DNA of 64,000 bases, taken from the NCBI GenBank assembly GCA_019638025.1, contig JAHBUO010000001.1:62001-126000 (forward strand). The letters run 5' to 3'. Shown one piece after another: positions 44,121-53,119 of the stretch; the stretch's first letter is position 1; every line of letters begins with the position of its first letter. The notes below the pieces were generated by a model. It did no database searches. It saw nothing but the letters and a program-made list of their open reading frames with translations, and was not told the origin of the DNA. Both the position numbers and the translations under genes were made by a program. The DNA is from Ignavibacteriaceae bacterium (lineage in GTDB: Bacteria > Bacteroidota > Ignavibacteria > Ignavibacteriales > Ignavibacteriaceae).

Positions 44121-44528
44121 ATGGGACAGATAAATAATCAAGAGTATTCTAAACCGGCAAAAAGAAAATTATTTTATGTGGAAGATGATGAATTTGCTCG
44201 TGATGTTGTTAGACGTATGTTAGCCGATAACTTTGAAATAGATATTGTAAATAACTCAAATGAAGCACTATTAAAAGCCCCCTCGAATCAATATGATGCA
44301 GTTTTAATGGACATAAATTTAAAAGGTGGATTGAATGGAATTGAATTAACCATAGAACTTAAAAAAATTCCCGGTTATGAAAACATCCCGTATGTTGCCT
44401 TTACAGCCTATGCATCTCACACTGACAAAGAAACGTTTCTAGCTCAAGGCTTAACTCATTATATCTCAAAACCATTCACAAAAGCAGATTTGCTTCAAAA
44501 AATAAATTCCGTTTTTGAGAATAAATAA
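44121..44528 (+). CDS. Single-domain response regulator (CheY-like)
   Basis: 135 aa, a receiver domain only. The acidic pocket is VEDDEF, the phospho-acceptor is Asp64 in AVLMDINLKGG, the Thr switch lies in AFTAY, and the Lys is in YISKPF (Lys117). It begins 11 nt after the giant kinase with GGAG before the ATG, so kinase and receiver are one operon. Having no output domain, it must act by binding another protein or in a phosphorelay. Confidence 0.93.
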   Translation: MGQINNQEYSKPAKRKLFYVEDDEFARDVVRRMLADNFEIDIVNNSNEALLKAPSNQYDAVLMDINLKGGLNGIELTIELKKIPGYENIPYVAFTAYASHTDKETFLAQGLTHYISKPFTKADLLQKINSVFENK

Positions 44529-44846
44529 AAAGCATTTGAAGAAATAAGTATTCAGCTTATGATAAAGAATCGCAACAGAATTAACGCGGGTTTGGCAACC
44601 CCAATTAGTATTTTCTCTTTGGATGTCAAGAGCAATTTATCGATAACTTTTATTTGGTAAAATGGATGTTGAAGATTTAAAAATAGCCTTGTTGCTGTCA
44701 CCATTTTTACGTAATTGAAATATTGTTAATTTTAATGCAAATGTATTCCCTTTTATCTTGAAGTCATGCTCATTATTTTCTTCGTTTATTCCTATGCAAT
44801 GGCTTCTCTGTAATTAATAAACTTAAATCTGAAAGGAACAAATAAT
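44529..44846. other. Intergenic region, nothing recognised
   Basis: 318 nt, AT-rich. No hairpin with a T-run and no clear promoter boxes were seen between the receiver gene and the SRPBCC gene. Confidence 0.5.
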
Positions 44847-45290
44847 ATGACAAACACTGTTTATCTCCACCGTGTAATTCGTGCAACACCGGAAAGAGTT
44901 TACAGAGCATTTGTTGATGCAGATGCAATTTGCAAATGGTATCCCCCAAACGGATTTACATGTAAAGTTCATCATCTTGATGCAATAGTCGGGGGGACTT
45001 ACAAAATGTCTTTCACAAATTTTAATACGGGAAAAAGTCATTCATTCGGTGGAAAATATATTGAACTTATAGATAATGAGCGCTTAGTAATAACAGATGA
45101 ATTTGACGACCCAACTTTACCCGGAACAATGAAAACAACTGTCACATTGAAGAAAGTCTTTTGTGGAACAGAGATAAATATTATTCAAGAAGGACTCCCC
45201 GATTCCATTCCATTAGAAGGATGCTATCTCGGTTGGCAAGAATCATTACATCTATTAATGAAGCTTGTTGAAGCTGAAGTAACAGATTAA
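44847..45290 (+). CDS. SRPBCC / AHSA1-type ligand-binding protein
   Basis: 147 aa, the size of a single START-like (Bet v 1) domain. Typical AHSA1 features: an N-terminal strand LHRVIRATPERVYRAF, then ADAICKWYPPNGF, VGGTYKMSFTN, an ITDEFDDP strand, and a long C-terminal helix ending WQESLHLLMKLVEAEV. These proteins hold small hydrophobic ligands; the particular ligand is unknown. The ATG has AAGGA 9 nt upstream. Stand-alone gene. Confidence 0.9.
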   Translation: MTNTVYLHRVIRATPERVYRAFVDADAICKWYPPNGFTCKVHHLDAIVGGTYKMSFTNFNTGKSHSFGGKYIELIDNERLVITDEFDDPTLPGTMKTTVTLKKVFCGTEINIIQEGLPDSIPLEGCYLGWQESLHLLMKLVEAEVTD

Positions 45291-45358
45291 TTATTACTCC
45301 TCAATTAGAAATTTGGGATGGTTGTTTTAGGTACTTATTTAAGTAGGAGTTATTGTAT

Positions 45359-45754
45359 ATGATGAAGTCAATAGTATTATATAGTTTGTTATTCTTCGGG
45401 TTTGTCACGTGGTTAGTATTTATGCAATCCAATTTAATTATCGAGAAATATCATTTCTTTTATTTTATACTTTCCGTTGGAGTTTGGTTTTTAAGTTACC
45501 ACTATTTTGGTGGTAGATTCATTCGTCCTCAATGGAAAAAAGTAGGGAAATTATTTGCTTACCTTATCATCTCTTCAATACTGATTCTGTCAATTGCACA
45601 CTATTCATTGATTTTTATTATCGGTCATCAATTACTTGGAGGAGTAGGTCATTTCATGATATGCAAGAAACATGGGATTGACTGGAAAACTTGTCAACCG
45701 GAAGAGAAATACATTGAACTAACGGAGAAGTGGGCAAAGGGAGATTTTTCTTGA
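45359..45754 (+). CDS. Small integral membrane protein of unknown function
   Basis: 131 aa with four hydrophobic segments (IVLYSLLFFGFVTWLVFM, FFYFILSVGVWFLSYHYF, LFAYLIISSILILSI, YSLIFIIGHQLLGGVGHFMI) and a short cytoplasmic tail with HGIDWKTCQPEEKY. No family recognised. I start it at ATG 45359, with AGGAG 9 nt upstream, instead of the TTG at 45353. 68 nt after the SRPBCC gene, so it may be cotranscribed. Confidence 0.65.
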   Translation: MMKSIVLYSLLFFGFVTWLVFMQSNLIIEKYHFFYFILSVGVWFLSYHYFGGRFIRPQWKKVGKLFAYLIISSILILSIAHYSLIFIIGHQLLGGVGHFMICKKHGIDWKTCQPEEKYIELTEKWAKGDFS

Positions 45755-45846
45755 GTTGATTTGGTTGGTTTAAATGAACGCTATAAACGAATATAAAATT
45801 GATTTGAGTATATTTATATAAATTCATTATCATCACCAATCAGAAT

Positions 45847-46319
45847 ATGAAACTAAAAATAATCCTTATCAAACATTCATAATTCTAATCGGGATTGCTG
45901 CAATTACTTTTCTCCTCTGGGAACCACACCTTGAAGGGAGGAATGTAAATGCCTCTCTCCTTCAGATTTACTTCAACGACCCCTTCCTTGCTTTTGTATA
46001 TTTTGCATCAATTCCTTTTTTTATGGTACTTTATCAAGCTTTCAAAGTTTTGGAATTAGCAGGAAAAAACAATCTTATATCCAAAGAAACTTTAAAGAGG
46101 CTTCGGTTAATTAAAAATTATGCGATATCAATTATTGCTTTCACTGTGATTGGAGTTATTATCATTTTTCTGAATGAGAGTGATGATCGCACAGGTGGTG
46201 TATTTATGGGAATGCTAGTAATCATCACTTCTATTCTAATTGCGATTTCAGTTTCTAATTTTGAACGAAACCTAAAGAATAGGCTCAATGAAAATTGTAA
46301 TATTGATTCAGCTGAGTAA
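45847..46319 (+). pseudogene. DUF2975-like membrane protein with an apparent frameshift near its start
   Basis: The frame ending at 46319 is open back to 45822 and reads FIILIGIAAITFLLWEPHLE, GRNVNAS, then DPFLAFVYFASIPFFMVLYQ. This matches, from memory, DUF2975 membrane proteins of about 155 aa. It has no usable start before 46023, which would cut off a whole membrane helix. An ATG at 45847 is in another frame (ATG AAA CTA AAA ATA). One extra A in the AAAAA run would join MKLK to NNPYQTFIILI and give a full-length protein. Either a single-base deletion or a sequencing error in the run is likely. Confidence 0.65.
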
Positions 46320-46477
46320 CTTTATTAAGTACAATTCTTTGACCTCTTATAATCATTTGAAAAACTCTTCACCACCTACATTTTGAGTCAGAAGTTAGTG
46401 AACGAATTTGTCGCATAGAAAATCGATGTAGAACTTATATGCCGACTTGTTAAAAATCTCCAAATTGTTGTTTTTGA

Positions 46478-47365
46478 TTATTTACTATAAGGAAGATTAA
46501 TATATAGTTTTCCCAGCTCGTTAAGTTGACCCGGAGTCGGATTAAAAATATATGTAAACTTATTGTCCGGAAGATTTCCTCTCCCGATAAACCATGCATA
46601 TCTGAAAACATCCGATCGAGTTTCACATATATCGACCATTTCACGCATTTGTATAGCTTGTTTTTCGTAAGAGTTGATTTGAGAATTCCAATTTGCCATT
46701 TCGGTAATCCATATCTTCTTACCATACTTTTGCAGGCGGTCAAGTTGCGAAGCGAGTCCATAATCATACCAATGGAATGCAAGATAATCAATTCTCGGAT
46801 CTCTCCCGTTGTTGTTGTTAAAGGCAACAAAAAAGGAATCCAACCAGACTACCGGGTCTGAGTAACCCGGAAGGGTTCCCCAATTCATCTGAGGACCAAC
46901 CAGATAAATTGTGCGACCCTGTGCTGCCAGTTCATTAACAACCTGCTCATATCTTAGCCAATCAGCCGCTGCTTGTTGAGGAGTTCTGTTTGCTTGATCA
47001 GTTAAATTTGGTTCGTTCATTGCTAACAAGTATTTAATTTCGGGACGACTTAAGATAAAGTACTTCACATGAGCTATATCATTTGCATTTGTACCGCCAC
47101 CCCACAGCATCGGGACAAACTCCATTTTGTATTCTGAATAATAATTTGCCGGAGTAGAAGTACTCATATACCAGTTATACCACCACGATATTCCGTTTTT
47201 CAATGTATCGAAATCAGCTGAGTTTGTAAGGTTGTATGCAAGTCCCCGCTTTGGACTTTTAGTTATCTTTGCGTCAGAGTTTTCATCTACCGGATTTAAT
47301 TTTTCTTTACACCCTGCAAATATCATTACAATAATAATTACTGAAATTGCGTTTTTAATCGACAT
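46478..47365 (-). CDS. GH128/Asl1-like glycosidase lipoprotein
   Basis: 295 aa. The N-terminus has a lipoprotein signal ending FAGC, so the mature protein is lipid-anchored. The rest matches the Asl1-like glycosyl hydrolase domain (GH128, beta-1,3-glucanases): KRGLAYNL at the start, FVPMLWGG, YLLAMNEPN (acid/base Glu), YLAFHWYDYG, and WITEMANWNS (nucleophile Glu). Both catalytic Glu are present. I start it at ATG 47363-47365, not the TTG one codon earlier. It probably degrades an external beta-1,3-glucan (inference). Single gene. Confidence 0.88.
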   Translation of the reverse strand: MSIKNAISVIIIVMIFAGCKEKLNPVDENSDAKITKSPKRGLAYNLTNSADFDTLKNGISWWYNWYMSTSTPANYYSEYKMEFVPMLWGGGTNANDIAHVKYFILSRPEIKYLLAMNEPNLTDQANRTPQQAAADWLRYEQVVNELAAQGRTIYLVGPQMNWGTLPGYSDPVVWLDSFFVAFNNNNGRDPRIDYLAFHWYDYGLASQLDRLQKYGKKIWITEMANWNSQINSYEKQAIQMREMVDICETRSDVFRYAWFIGRGNLPDNKFTYIFNPTPGQLNELGKLYINLPYSK

Positions 47366-47686
47366 CAATTAGTCCCATTTTTTTAATGTAACTGAACAAA
47401 TACCAAGCCAATTAATATATTTATAATTTTTGCCGGATTGATGGTTAGTCTTGATTTTTTTATCTCACTAATAGGATGCTGTTATCAAATGGATAAATAA
47501 AACTCTATTCATGATGAGAATCATTCCTCAATACTGATATTAGCATGAAAAATTCAGATTAATAAAATTAATTTAAAGAAAACTACTAGCATTTAATGTG
47601 GCACGCGATTCCCAGTAATTCAATTGCCATAAAAAAGTTGATTAGAGCGTAGGATAAAAACCAATAAAGTTAAACTAATCATTTTG
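47366..47686. other. Intergenic region, nothing recognised
   Basis: 321 nt between two minus-strand genes. AT-rich, no palindrome with a T-run, no open frame of note. It should contain the promoter of the GH128-like gene. Confidence 0.5.
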
Positions 47687-48847
47687 TTAAATAGTTATAA
47701 TAAATTCTGAAAGATCATTCTTCAAAATGGCATCTAATTCACCAAAGTTATCTTCTCTGGTTTTTGTAAAAACAAAACCGAAAATCGGATATTTTTTAAT
47801 ATCGGTCTTCCGGATCTCAAGAACGTTTTCAAATTTAGATTTTAATTTTTGATAGTCGAAGCATGTTATTTCATGGGCTGGTAAATTACTTGGCTTATCA
47901 AGGACGATAATGCTGTATATAAATCCCTCATCTTCAGTTAATACTTTTTCCCAATCAGGTTTTTTATTTTCTAAAAAGTACTCGTATGGGTTAATTCCGT
48001 ATGCATGATTAGCGATATCTGTTGTTCCCCAACCTGCAAACCGCATCGGGTTTACTTCTATCGGAATAATTTTCGAATTATTAACTCTAACCTCTACATG
48101 CAAAGGAAAATTTTTAATGTTAAGTAGAGTTCCAATTTCATTCAGAAAGTTTTTGAATAAAGGAAGGTTCTCATTTACAACTTTTGAGGAGGTGATATAA
48201 AGCCTATCGCTTGTATCCGCATCAGAAGAAAAAACATGTCGAAGTATATTTAAGATTACGGGCTCACCATCATCATTAAAATAAGCATCGAAGGCAAATT
48301 CAGCACCTTCAATATACTCTTCTAAAATATAGTTTGTGGTATTAAGAACTACTTCCGGAAAGATTGATTTGAAATTCAGAAGATTACTCTCAATCAATTT
48401 AAGAGTTCTCTTCCACTCTGCATCGCTGTTTACTTTGTATACCCCAAGACTTAAAAAACCAACCGATGGTTTAATAATAATCGGTTTGTTGATTGAGTTA
48501 ATATCAAAACTATTTAGTTCATTTAATTCCAATTGCTTATAAAAGAAATTAGGATATAAGTGTTTTACTAAGTCTCTGAATTTTACTTTATCTTTAAAGA
48601 TATTTATGAGATTGGGCAATTCAGTGAAATCTAAATTTTTGTTAATCCACTCGATACAATTTTCGGAATTAGTACATATCTTCTGTGAGGTTTTGAATTT
48701 TTCGATAAAATCACTTTCACTCAATAAAAGTTCGGTTCTATTAAAACCGTGGGTTTCGGCAAACTCATTTCTCAGCACATAATAATTATTACGCTCGATA
48801 GTAGTTTGCAATAAGTCAGATATATAAGGTTTATCGGTTATAAACAT
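47687..48847 (-). CDS. ATP-grasp family ligase
   Basis: 386 aa. The centre has the ATP-grasp pattern: KPIIIKPSVGFLSLGVYKV (about 138-158), YILEEYIEGAEFAFDAYF (about 188-205), and VEVRVNNSKIIPIEVNPMRFAG (about 268-290) with Mg-binding Glu/Asn. The N-terminal domain is unusual and its substrate cannot be inferred. Enzymes of this fold join a carboxylate to an amine or thiol using ATP. Divergent from the ClC gene across 124 nt. Confidence 0.82.
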   Translation of the reverse strand: MFITDKPYISDLLQTTIERNNYYVLRNEFAETHGFNRTELLLSESDFIEKFKTSQKICTNSENCIEWINKNLDFTELPNLINIFKDKVKFRDLVKHLYPNFFYKQLELNELNSFDINSINKPIIIKPSVGFLSLGVYKVNSDAEWKRTLKLIESNLLNFKSIFPEVVLNTTNYILEEYIEGAEFAFDAYFNDDGEPVILNILRHVFSSDADTSDRLYITSSKVVNENLPLFKNFLNEIGTLLNIKNFPLHVEVRVNNSKIIPIEVNPMRFAGWGTTDIANHAYGINPYEYFLENKKPDWEKVLTEDEGFIYSIIVLDKPSNLPAHEITCFDYQKLKSKFENVLEIRKTDIKKYPIFGFVFTKTREDNFGELDAILKNDLSEFIITI

Positions 48848-48971
48848 AATTTACTTTTTATAATGAATCGACAATGATAATTTAAGAATTATCTTTTACA
48901 AGCTAAGATTAATTAAGGAAATGTTTATTTTTGTGCAATGATATTCAACAACAATCTATATTAAAACAATT

Positions 48972-50741
48972 GTGAATTTGTATTCATACTTAACTTCCTT
49001 ACGCTCGAAAGTCAGTCAACAGCAAGCGTTGCTGATTGCCAGTTCAATGGTTGGATTAGTTGCCGGACTTGCCGCAATTGCTTTAAAGGGGACAGTCTAT
49101 TACATCCACAATTTTCTTACTCATGTACCGCCGAAATTAGTATTGGATTATATTTACTTGTTGTTCCCACTTGTCGGAATTCTTTTAACAATATTCTTTA
49201 TCCGATTCTTCTTAAAAAATCGTTTCGGGAAAGGCTCGGCACATATTCTTTATACAATTGCCAAGAAAGCAAGTAATGTTGACAAAAGCATGACCTATTC
49301 GCATCTTGTAACGAGTGCTTTAACGGTTGGGTTTGGTGGTTCTGCAGGTTTAGAGGCTCCAATAGTAGTTACAGGGTCTGCAATAGGATCAAACTTCGGA
49401 AGAATATTTAATTTTTCTTATCGAGAAAGAACAATTCTTTTAGCGAGTGGTGCTGCTGCCGGAATCGCTGCTGTTTTTAACGCACCGATTGCGGGAGTAA
49501 TGTTCGCAATAGAAGTGTTGCTGATTGATATGTCAATCTCATCTTTTATTCCACTTATTATTGCATCGACAACGGGTGCATTACTTTCCAAAATGATTCT
49601 GAATGAAAATATTCTTCTCTACTTTAGTCTTCGCCAACCGTTTGATTACAATTACGTTCCTTTCTATGTAGGTCTTGGTATTCTGACAGGAATAGTATCT
49701 ATCTACTATATTCGGACATTCAGCAAAATCGAAAAACTCTTTAAACCACTTGAAAAAAGACGATTTTTGAGAGGTGCGTTAGGTGGGGCGCTTTTAGGAT
49801 TACTCATCTTACTTTTTCCTCCTCTTTTCAGTGAAGGTTATATTGGGATAAAACAGTTAGCGAATGATACTCCTCATCTTCTTTTTCAAAATAGTTTAAT
49901 CTCTCAGTTTTTTAGTAATGAATGGGCTCTTCTCTTTTTAATTTTTATTATAGGATTATTAAAAGTTATTGCTGCTTCAATTACAATAGGGAGTGGTGGG
50001 AATGGCGGGAATTTTGCTCCTTCACTATTTGTCGGAGCTTTTAGCGGATATTCTTTTGCAAAATTTTTTAATCTCGGTTTTGATTTATCTGTTCCTGTCG
50101 GAAATTTTACTATCGTTGGAATGGCAGGAATACTTTGTGGAGTAATGCACACACCTCTTACGGCAGTATTCTTAATTGCAGAAATTACAGGGGGTTACGA
50201 ATTGATGATTCCACTCCTTTTAGTTTCATCTATAACATTTATTCTGGTAAAACAGTTTGAACCATTTTCGTTGGATAAGCGAGAACTTGCTAAAAAAGGA
50301 CACCTTCTAACCGGCAATAAAGATAAAAACATTCTATCGCTACTACAACTTTCAGAGTTGATTGAAAAAGATTATACTCCTGTCCCAATGAATGCCAAAC
50401 TGAGTGATTTAACTACAATTATTGCAAATTCAAAACGAAGTATTTTCCCGGTTGTTGATGAGAATAATAAATTACTCGGGATTATCATTTTAGATGAAAT
50501 CCGAAAAATGTTATTTGAATTAGAATCTTACTCGGAAATACTTGCCGTTGAATTAATGACCCAACCGACAGCCATAGTTGAAGAATTTGAATCACTTGAA
50601 TCTGTAATGAAAAAGTTTGAAGATACTGGAAAATGGAATCTCCCTGTATTAAGAAAAGGAATCTATATCGGATTCGTTTCTAAATCCGGAATTTTCGCAC
50701 ACTATCGACAACATCTACGAAGTAATTTCTCGGAAGAGTAA
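48972..50741 (+). CDS. ClC-type chloride channel/antiporter with CBS domains
   Basis: 589 aa. The first ~430 residues are a ClC membrane domain with GFGGSAGLEAPIVVTGSAIG (the gating-Glu region) and GSGGNGGNFAPSLFVGA (the second anion-site loop). The C-terminus holds two CBS domains (about 455-585; MNAKLSDLTTIIANSKRSIF, LMTQPTAIVEEF), which usually bind adenine nucleotides. The gate reads G-x-E-A-P instead of the usual G-K/R-E-G-P. The start is GTG 48972 with no strong ribosome site. Confidence 0.92.
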   Translation: MNLYSYLTSLRSKVSQQQALLIASSMVGLVAGLAAIALKGTVYYIHNFLTHVPPKLVLDYIYLLFPLVGILLTIFFIRFFLKNRFGKGSAHILYTIAKKASNVDKSMTYSHLVTSALTVGFGGSAGLEAPIVVTGSAIGSNFGRIFNFSYRERTILLASGAAAGIAAVFNAPIAGVMFAIEVLLIDMSISSFIPLIIASTTGALLSKMILNENILLYFSLRQPFDYNYVPFYVGLGILTGIVSIYYIRTFSKIEKLFKPLEKRRFLRGALGGALLGLLILLFPPLFSEGYIGIKQLANDTPHLLFQNSLISQFFSNEWALLFLIFIIGLLKVIAASITIGSGGNGGNFAPSLFVGAFSGYSFAKFFNLGFDLSVPVGNFTIVGMAGILCGVMHTPLTAVFLIAEITGGYELMIPLLLVSSITFILVKQFEPFSLDKRELAKKGHLLTGNKDKNILSLLQLSELIEKDYTPVPMNAKLSDLTTIIANSKRSIFPVVDENNKLLGIIILDEIRKMLFELESYSEILAVELMTQPTAIVEEFESLESVMKKFEDTGKWNLPVLRKGIYIGFVSKSGIFAHYRQHLRSNFSEE

Positions 50742-50786
50742 ATTACACTGTATCGAACTCAATAAAGACAATAAATCTCGATTATT

Positions 50787-51779
50787 TCAATAAAAAACTT
50801 CGATCAGTTCAGGTAGTTCAATTGCACCGAAATACATAGAAGTATCAACTGTTTTTAGTTTTTCGAGAATTGAGTCATAATCGTATTTAACGTTAAGAAG
50901 TAAGTCTTCAATTTCTTTGACATCATTTTGTCCGAAGAAATCACCATAAATTTTAATGCTCTCGATAATTCCGTTCTCAACTTGAAATCTAATATCAATT
51001 TCTCCTACAGCAAATCTTTTTGTCTTTTGAAGATTAAACTTTGGTGAAAGTCCATAGTTCCAATCCCAAGTTCTGTATTTCGAGTCGGCAAGTTTATGAA
51101 CATTTTCCCAATCTTTTTCAGTCAACTCATGTTTTGGTATAGATTCATATTCTTCAAAAATACTTTGTAGTAAAGTTTCTTTAAATTCTTCTGTGGAAAT
51201 CTTGAAGCTCATATAATCGCTGATATTTGTAACACGGCTTCTTACAGATTTAATCCCTTTCGATTCAATCTTTCCGATTTTAACATTCAATGCTGCTACA
51301 ACATTATCAATTGCTGAGTTGAATAAAAGTGTACCGTGACTGAACATTCTATCTTTATTAGTAAACTGAGCGTTCCCGGAAATTTTTTTCCCATCAACAA
51401 GAATATCATTTCGACCACTTAGTTCAGCTTCTACACCAAGTTTTTTTAATGCTTTAATAACCGGTTCTGTAAACTCTTTATAATTATTAAAATGTTTGGG
51501 GTCGTACTTCGTAATAAAGCTGAAGTTAAGATTTCCGTGATCGTGATAAACAGTCCCTCCGCCTGATATTCTTCTTACAACTTTAATATTATTTTCTCTC
51601 ACATACTCGTGATTTATTTCTTCGAGAGTATTTTGATTTTTTCCGATGATAATTGACGGCTCATTTATGTAGAACAACAGATAAGTTTTACTGATATCAA
51701 CATTTCTGAGACAATACTCTTCTAAAGCTAAATTTAAATATGGGTCGTGATTATTTTTGTTATCGATAAAGTAAAGCAT
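50787..51779 (-). CDS. lplA: Lipoate-protein ligase A
   Basis: 330 aa, normal length. It activates lipoate with ATP and attaches it to carrier domains such as E2 or GcvH. Motifs: LNLALEEYC, IIGKNQNTLEEIN, VRRISGGGTVYHDHGNLNFS (about 68-87) and DGKKISGNAQF; the C-terminal accessory domain (about 245-330) is present. This suggests salvage of lipoate. It lies 10 nt after the M24 peptidase gene on the same strand. Confidence 0.95.
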   Translation of the reverse strand: MLYFIDNKNNHDPYLNLALEEYCLRNVDISKTYLLFYINEPSIIIGKNQNTLEEINHEYVRENNIKVVRRISGGGTVYHDHGNLNFSFITKYDPKHFNNYKEFTEPVIKALKKLGVEAELSGRNDILVDGKKISGNAQFTNKDRMFSHGTLLFNSAIDNVVAALNVKIGKIESKGIKSVRSRVTNISDYMSFKISTEEFKETLLQSIFEEYESIPKHELTEKDWENVHKLADSKYRTWDWNYGLSPKFNLQKTKRFAVGEIDIRFQVENGIIESIKIYGDFFGQNDVKEIEDLLLNVKYDYDSILEKLKTVDTSMYFGAIELPELIEVFY

Positions 51780-51789
51780 ATCTCTCCAA

Positions 51790-52992
51790 TTATTTTATTA
51801 ACATTAATTCTGTTTGAGGATTTGTTAAGTATTCACATCCATCTTTTGTAACAACAACTTCTTCTTCCATAGTAATAACACCATGACCCTCAACAAACAG
51901 ACGCGGTTCAATCGTGTAAATCTGATTTTCTTCAATCGGAATATAGGGAAGATTACCATACCGTTCCCAACGAGGAAACAAGCCACCTCCGCCGTCATGA
52001 GCAGTTCTTCCAAGTTGATGCCCTAATCCATGTTGATACTCCGCATATCCATTCTGTGTGATATAATTTCGTGCCGCATCATCTACCTCACAACCTTTAA
52101 TACCCGGACGAACAACTGCTTTCGCTTTCTGAATAGCAGTTTTCAACACTTCAAATCCCCTTTGAACTGATTCAGGGGCAACATCTTCACCATCTTTTAA
52201 AATATACCAAGTTCTTTGCATATCCGAACAGTACCCATTATACTTAACACCAAAATCCATATTAATTATATGTCCTTTTTCAACCTTTCTATCGGTTGGT
52301 CCGGCGTGAGCACCGGCAGTATCGGGTCCTGTAAATACTGAAGGACAATGATCTTCAGCCCAGGCAAGCCCCAAACCTCTTTCATAAATCTTCGTTCTAA
52401 CATATTCGGCAATTTCTATTTCCGTTTTTCCCGGAGCAATAAATTTTGTTGCTTCCTTAAAAATTTCTTCTGTGTGCATTACAGCAACTTTCATCAGTTC
52501 AATCTCTGACGCTGATTTTCTACCTCGCAACGAAGCAATAATATCTTCGGATGAAATGAATCTTTCAATAAAATCAGTCCCCTCAAGATGCTTTTTCAAT
52601 ATTAGATAGAGTCCATGCGTAAGTCCATCAGCAAGGTTAGAATTGATTGAATAATTTACCGCGATTTTTTGTGGATTGTTTTTCGATAAATATTCGAGCA
52701 ATGGTTCTTTTACTGATTGTAAATAACCAATAACATTTTTATATGTCCCTACCATCTGCATATTAGGGACTTCAAGCGAACCGACTATTGCGGTTGTATC
52801 ACCATTTTTGTTAATCAAAAAAGCTGATTGCCATGTAGCATTTGTACCGACAACCATTTCCATTGCTGGGTCTCTCATTGTTCCGCTTTCGCGAACAAAT
52901 ATCATCCATAAATCAATATCTTTTTCATTTAAGATTGCGATAGCTTGATTTATTTTCTCATGAACTAAATGTAAACTCACTTTATACCTCAT
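51790..52992 (-). CDS. M24-family metallopeptidase (Xaa-Pro aminopeptidase-like)
   Basis: 400 aa with an N-terminal creatinase-like domain (about 1-150) and a pita-bread M24 domain. The five metal ligands can be seen: two Asp in INMDFGVKYNGYCSDMQRTW, His in HGLGHQLGR, Glu in YTIEPRLF and Glu in TMEEEVVV. This fits an Xaa-Pro dipeptidase/aminopeptidase. No signal peptide, so cytoplasmic. Start ATG 52992. It shares a transcript direction with lplA. Confidence 0.9.
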   Translation of the reverse strand: MRYKVSLHLVHEKINQAIAILNEKDIDLWMIFVRESGTMRDPAMEMVVGTNATWQSAFLINKNGDTTAIVGSLEVPNMQMVGTYKNVIGYLQSVKEPLLEYLSKNNPQKIAVNYSINSNLADGLTHGLYLILKKHLEGTDFIERFISSEDIIASLRGRKSASEIELMKVAVMHTEEIFKEATKFIAPGKTEIEIAEYVRTKIYERGLGLAWAEDHCPSVFTGPDTAGAHAGPTDRKVEKGHIINMDFGVKYNGYCSDMQRTWYILKDGEDVAPESVQRGFEVLKTAIQKAKAVVRPGIKGCEVDDAARNYITQNGYAEYQHGLGHQLGRTAHDGGGGLFPRWERYGNLPYIPIEENQIYTIEPRLFVEGHGVITMEEEVVVTKDGCEYLTNPQTELMLIK

Positions 52993-53119
52993 TTTTCATT
53001 TTTGAAATTTAAGGTATTCTTTCTAAAAATATTCAGATTTTTCTAGTGTTTTCAGACTTAGATAGTTTTTTTTATTAAATTGCTTTTATAGAATTCCTTC
53101 TCACTAAATAAATAATCAA

